From NCBI RefSeq assembly GCF_006715785.1, contig NZ_VFNX01000001.1:1564501-1628500 (forward strand): a DNA stretch of 64,000 nt, read 5' to 3'. The notes under the pieces are model-generated. The model saw only the letters and a program-made list of their open reading frames with translations, searched no databases and had not been told where the DNA came from. The position numbers were made by a program, and so were the translations under genes. Source of the stretch: Streptomyces puniciscabiei (GTDB lineage Bacteria > Actinomycetota > Actinomycetes > Streptomycetales > Streptomycetaceae). Below are positions 63,201 to 64,000 of the stretch, piece after piece; within the stretch, counting starts at the first letter, position 1; every line of letters starts with the position of its first letter.

Positions 63201-64000
63201 GCGCGTACGGAACCCCGGGCGCCGGGCCGGTGGTGCACGACCCGATGACACTGCCCGCCGACGACAACGTGAACCCGTACACGTTCTGCGTCGAGCTCAA
63301 GAGCGGGCAGTGGTTCCTGCAGAAGGGGAAGATGATCGCCTACTACGGGGCGATCGAGTTCAACGGCATCGGGCACGGCCGACTCGACCGGCTCGTCCGT
63401 ACCTCGTTCCATTCGCCACTGCACGCGAGCGACTGGGTCGTGGCAGCCGGGTCGGGCAAGATGCTGCTCGCCGACCGGGCGTTCGACGTCAACTCCTACG
63501 ACCTGGACGACGGGAACTTGACCATTCGCGCGGGCAACCTGCTCGCTTTTCAGCCAAGTCTCGCGCTCAAGCAATCGATCGTGCCGGGCTTTCTGACCCT
63601 GATCGGAACCGGAAAGTTCGTGGCCGCATCTAACGGTCCGGTGGTGTTCATGGAACCTCCGATCCGGGTCGACCCGCAGGCGCTCGTCGGGTGGGCCGAC
63701 TGCCCGTCGCCGTGCCATCACTACGACCACGGATATCTGACGGGTGTACTGGGCGGTCTACGTGCAATGACGGGCCTGGGCGGGGTATCCGGGGAGGAGC
63801 ACCAGTTCGAGTTCGTGGGCGCCGGCACGGTCCTGCTGCAGTCGACGGAGACGCTCATGGAGGAGGCGGCGACGGGTGTGGTTCCGTCCGAACCGGGGGT
63901 GCCCGGAGGTGGCGGAGCGGCACCGGACGGACACGGTCGGCAACCGTCGGGCGCACCGCGCCTTCCCGGACAGCTGGGGGACCTCCAGCGCCGCTTCGGG
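63197..64000 (+). CDS. AIM24 family protein, third of three, cut by the window end
   Basis: The 268 visible codons are open to the window end. The AIM24 domain (about 20-220; KGKMIAYYGAIEFNG, GAGTVLLQSTE) is followed by a Gly/Pro-rich tail. The C-terminus lies outside the window. Confidence 0.82.
   Translation, partial: MSAYGTPGAGPVVHDPMTLPADDNVNPYTFCVELKSGQWFLQKGKMIAYYGAIEFNGIGHGRLDRLVRTSFHSPLHASDWVVAAGSGKMLLADRAFDVNSYDLDDGNLTIRAGNLLAFQPSLALKQSIVPGFLTLIGTGKFVAASNGPVVFMEPPIRVDPQALVGWADCPSPCHHYDHGYLTGVLGGLRAMTGLGGVSGEEHQFEFVGAGTVLLQSTETLMEEAATGVVPSEPGVPGGGGAAPDGHGRQPSGAPRLPGQLGDLQRRFG

Overview
The window is high-GC actinobacterial DNA and almost certainly comes from a Streptomyces chromosome. 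The reasons are the strong third-position G/C bias, many GTG starts and 4-bp stop/start overlaps, the GlgE maltosyltransferase pathway, the XRE/DUF5753-DUF397-ATPase (WhiJ-like) cassette, DUF6230/DUF6114 genes and the isobutyryl-CoA mutase. From memory, the gene order matches the S. coelicolor SCO54xx core region, with an accessory insert at about 6.5-18 kb. No rRNA, tRNA, CRISPR array, insertion sequence or polyketide/peptide synthetase was seen.

Layout. 1-454: five copies of a 91-bp tandem repeat running into the start of an ABC exporter half (451-2232). 2.5-6.5 kb: two paralogous secreted M4 metalloproteases sharing an upstream module; only the first has a C-terminal P domain. 6.5-7.4 kb: two small coupled genes. 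7.5-13.7 kb: an overlapping operon of an SseB-like protein, an ESX-associated helical protein, a 1571-residue WXG/RHS polymorphic toxin and an 86-residue S1-like immunity candidate; a DUF1266 protein follows. 15.1-18.0 kb: a foldback element, an Rpn-like nuclease coupled to an anti-sigma-type ATPase, and the divergent WhiJ-like regulator with its DUF397 partner.

18.1-28.7 kb: the alpha-glucan cluster, glgP divergent from glgE-treS-pep2-glgB. TreS converts trehalose to maltose, Pep2 phosphorylates it, GlgE polymerises maltose-1-phosphate, GlgB branches the glucan and GlgP degrades it. This GlgE carries an added Lys/Ala-rich histone-H1-like N-terminal tail. 28.8-32.0 kb: a HelD-type helicase, a candidate small RNA with near-consensus promoter and terminator, and a merR-trxA operon with a 19-bp-spacer MerR promoter. 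32.1-35.9 kb: an SMI1/KNR4-like protein, a DUF2127 membrane protein, and a TetR/MFS efflux pair around three 18-bp operators. 36.1-40 kb: a C4-dicarboxylate symporter divergent from a DcuS/DcuR-type two-component pair. 40-43.2 kb: a CUT1 sugar ABC importer without its own ATPase.

43.3-50 kb: an HTH regulator, then central carbon genes pfkA (reverse), pta-ackA and pyk. 50.1-52.8 kb: a surface cassette of a Ser/Pro/Thr-rich secreted protein, a DUF6114 membrane protein and a DUF6230 secreted protein, preceded by a 625-bp palindrome-rich regulatory block. 53.4-57 kb: a YbbN/CnoX-like thioredoxin, a TetR regulator and icmA. 57-61.8 kb: DUF3817 proteins, a MarR regulator, an ArsR/MFS divergent pair, a SRPBCC protein and a thiamine-binding protein. 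61.9 kb to the end: three consecutive AIM24-family genes, the last cut by the window edge.

Many long open frames antisense to these genes are codon-bias artefacts and are left out. Coordinates come from hand reading; family names are from recognised motifs, not database searches.
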